64,000 nt of DNA. It comes from Caldilinea sp. CFX5 (GTDB lineage: Bacteria; Chloroflexota; Anaerolineae; Caldilineales; Caldilineaceae). The number at the start of each line of letters is the position of its first letter. Position 1 is the stretch's first letter. Location of the stretch: contig QWII01000009.1 in the NCBI GenBank assembly GCA_021405325.1, positions 124,001 through 188,000 on the forward strand. Reading direction: 5' to 3'. The position numbers and the translations under genes are program-made. The notes below the pieces were generated by a model. It was not told the origin of the DNA and searched no databases. It saw nothing but the letters and a program-made list of their open reading frames with translations. This document shows, piece by piece, positions 63,085 to 64,000 of the stretch.

Positions 63085-63121
63085 TGTCAACTTTGTCAAA
63101 TGGATTGGCAAAAAATGGCAA
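63085..63121. promoter_or_regulatory. Array C: TGTCAA/TGGCAA half-sites in a divergent promoter
   Basis: Half-sites start at 63085 and 63094 (TGTCAA) and 63106 and 63116 (TGGCAA); TACTGT at 63143 is 21 nt after the last, and AGTATATCAC follows at 63161, 12 nt after the hexamer, the same distance as in array B. It lies between the HTH regulator (-) and the DinB-like gene (+). Confidence 0.78.
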
Positions 63122-63204
63122 CATCGAGCCAGCGAAACGTGGTACTGTACTGACCTATCAAGTATATCACATTCGCCGCAAGGAACCCAAAAGGAGTTAC
63201 TGAT

Positions 63205-63816
63205 ATGGATGCACGACAGATCTTCTTGGAACGCCACGCCGCGCTCCATTCGGCGGCAATGAACGGCGATGGTTGGTGGAAAGCCGCCGCCATCTACGCT
63301 GACGTGCCCGATGAGCAGGTGCGTCGCCGCCCGACACCCGATCATAACTCTATTGCCTGGTTGCTTTGGCATATCGCGCGCTGTGAGGATGTGGCCGTCA
63401 ACACGCTGTTACGCGGTGGTGATGAAGTGTTGGATCGGGACGCGTGGCTGCCCAGGCTGAACATTACTTCCCGCCATATCGGCACAGGCGCCACCTTTGC
63501 CGAAGTCGATGCCATCAGTCAGGCGATTGATCTGGCTACCTTACGCGCCTATTGGGTGGCCGTTGGGCAGGAAACACGGGCTTGGGCGTCTACCCTTGAT
63601 TTTGACACGCTGCGTAAGATCGTCACTGCCGAGGAGGTGCAACGGGCCATCGTCAAAGGTGATTTGGGTGAACAGGCCGCCTGGGTCGGGCCGTTTTGGG
63701 TCAACTCCGCCTGGACTTATGCCACCTTTCTCTTTTGGCTGACGCTTGAACACAACTGGCTTCACCTGGGCGAAACGTGGGTGATCCGGAGCTTGCTCAA
63801 CCAGACAGACAGATAG
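63205..63816 (+). CDS. DinB/MDMPI-like metalloprotein
   Basis: A 203-residue four-helix DinB-superfamily protein. Likely metal ligands are His in WLLWHIARCED and His in LEHNWLHLGE; both are in the usual positions. DinB-like proteins include thiol-dependent transferases (bacillithiol/mycothiol) and uncharacterised stress proteins. AAAGGAG precedes the ATG. Expressed from the promoter with array C. Confidence 0.8.
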   Translation: MDARQIFLERHAALHSAAMNGDGWWKAAAIYADVPDEQVRRRPTPDHNSIAWLLWHIARCEDVAVNTLLRGGDEVLDRDAWLPRLNITSRHIGTGATFAEVDAISQAIDLATLRAYWVAVGQETRAWASTLDFDTLRKIVTAEEVQRAIVKGDLGEQAAWVGPFWVNSAWTYATFLFWLTLEHNWLHLGETWVIRSLLNQTDR

Positions 63817-63920
63817 AACGGCAAATTCACTGCTTACTCATTAGTTTAGGATGTTCCCAACCATAGGCTACCCCAAAGCGAAGGTGTGCGCTGATTTTTC
63901 TTTAATCAAGGAGAAATTTT

Positions 63921-64000
63921 ATGTCAACCGAAACCAACAAAACCATCGTTCGGCGGTTTGCGGATGCCATCAATACTGGCAACGAAGCCGCCTTTTTAGA
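63921..64000 (+). CDS. SnoaL-like/ester cyclase-like protein, 5' end (partial)
   Basis: Starts at ATG 63921 with AAGGAG upstream and runs to the window edge. The 26 visible residues (NKTIVRRFADAINTGNEAAF) fit the first helix of SnoaL/NTF2-like polyketide-cyclase-type proteins. Likely co-transcribed with the DinB-like gene (105-base gap). Confidence 0.6.
   Translation, partial: MSTETNKTIVRRFADAINTGNEAAFL

Overview
The window looks like a chromosomal segment of a Chloroflexota bacterium (Anaerolineae/Caldilineae/Ardenticatenia-like). The moderately high GC, the large BTAD- or HTH-fused AAA/TPR regulators, the ELWRTDG-repeat and LVIVD-repeat secreted proteins, and the many long intergenic inverted repeats all fit that phylum. 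Assignment to a class is inference from gene content. I saw no tRNA, rRNA, CRISPR array, transposase or prophage.

Left part (1-19.2 kb), mostly housekeeping: the tail of a putative tatA/B gene and tatC; a fatty-acyl-CoA ligase; OsmC and thioredoxin-like redox proteins; two different prolyl-tRNA synthetases in tandem (bacterial type, then archaeal/eukaryotic type); a ribbon-helix-helix-like/retropepsin pair; a folC-like Mur ligase; a BTAD-AAA-TPR regulator; a beta-propeller protein; a decayed Crp/DUF2892 remnant; fmt; an ATP-grasp enzyme; a PfkB sugar kinase; and guaB. Long perfect inverted repeats separate many of these genes.

Middle part (19.3-43.9 kb), mostly envelope and accessory: an AT-rich patch with META-domain lipoproteins and a 5'-truncated trypsin-like protease abutting a truncated DUF2283 gene; a DUF2142-like membrane protein; a four-gene minus-strand operon with 4-nt overlaps (PD-(D/E)xK protein, LonB-like protease, universal stress protein, ELWRTDG-repeat secreted protein); an ABC-F ATPase behind a leader-peptide/tandem-terminator attenuator; a 1387-residue M60-type metallopeptidase; Uma2 and Mrr nuclease genes and fragments; an LVIVD-repeat secreted protein; and an S9 peptidase. 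Three of the secreted proteins end in the same short C-terminal motif, (I/L)(F/Y)LP(V/L).

Right part (44-64 kb): an amino-acid ABC binding protein and permease, two alpha/beta hydrolases, a GNAT acetyltransferase and a DUF4160/DUF2442 pair. Next comes a block (49.9-63.9 kb) that appears co-regulated: an AraC regulator, two paralogous small beta-rich proteins, a secreted esterase, an S66 (LdcA/MccF-type) peptidase, two phosphotransferases, two giant regulators with near-identical HTH cassettes, a DinB-like protein and the start of a SnoaL-like gene. Three promoters in this block carry the same array of TGTCAA/TGGCAA half-sites at fixed spacing, 21 nt upstream of a -10-like hexamer. I consider this the best candidate for an undescribed regulatory system in the window.
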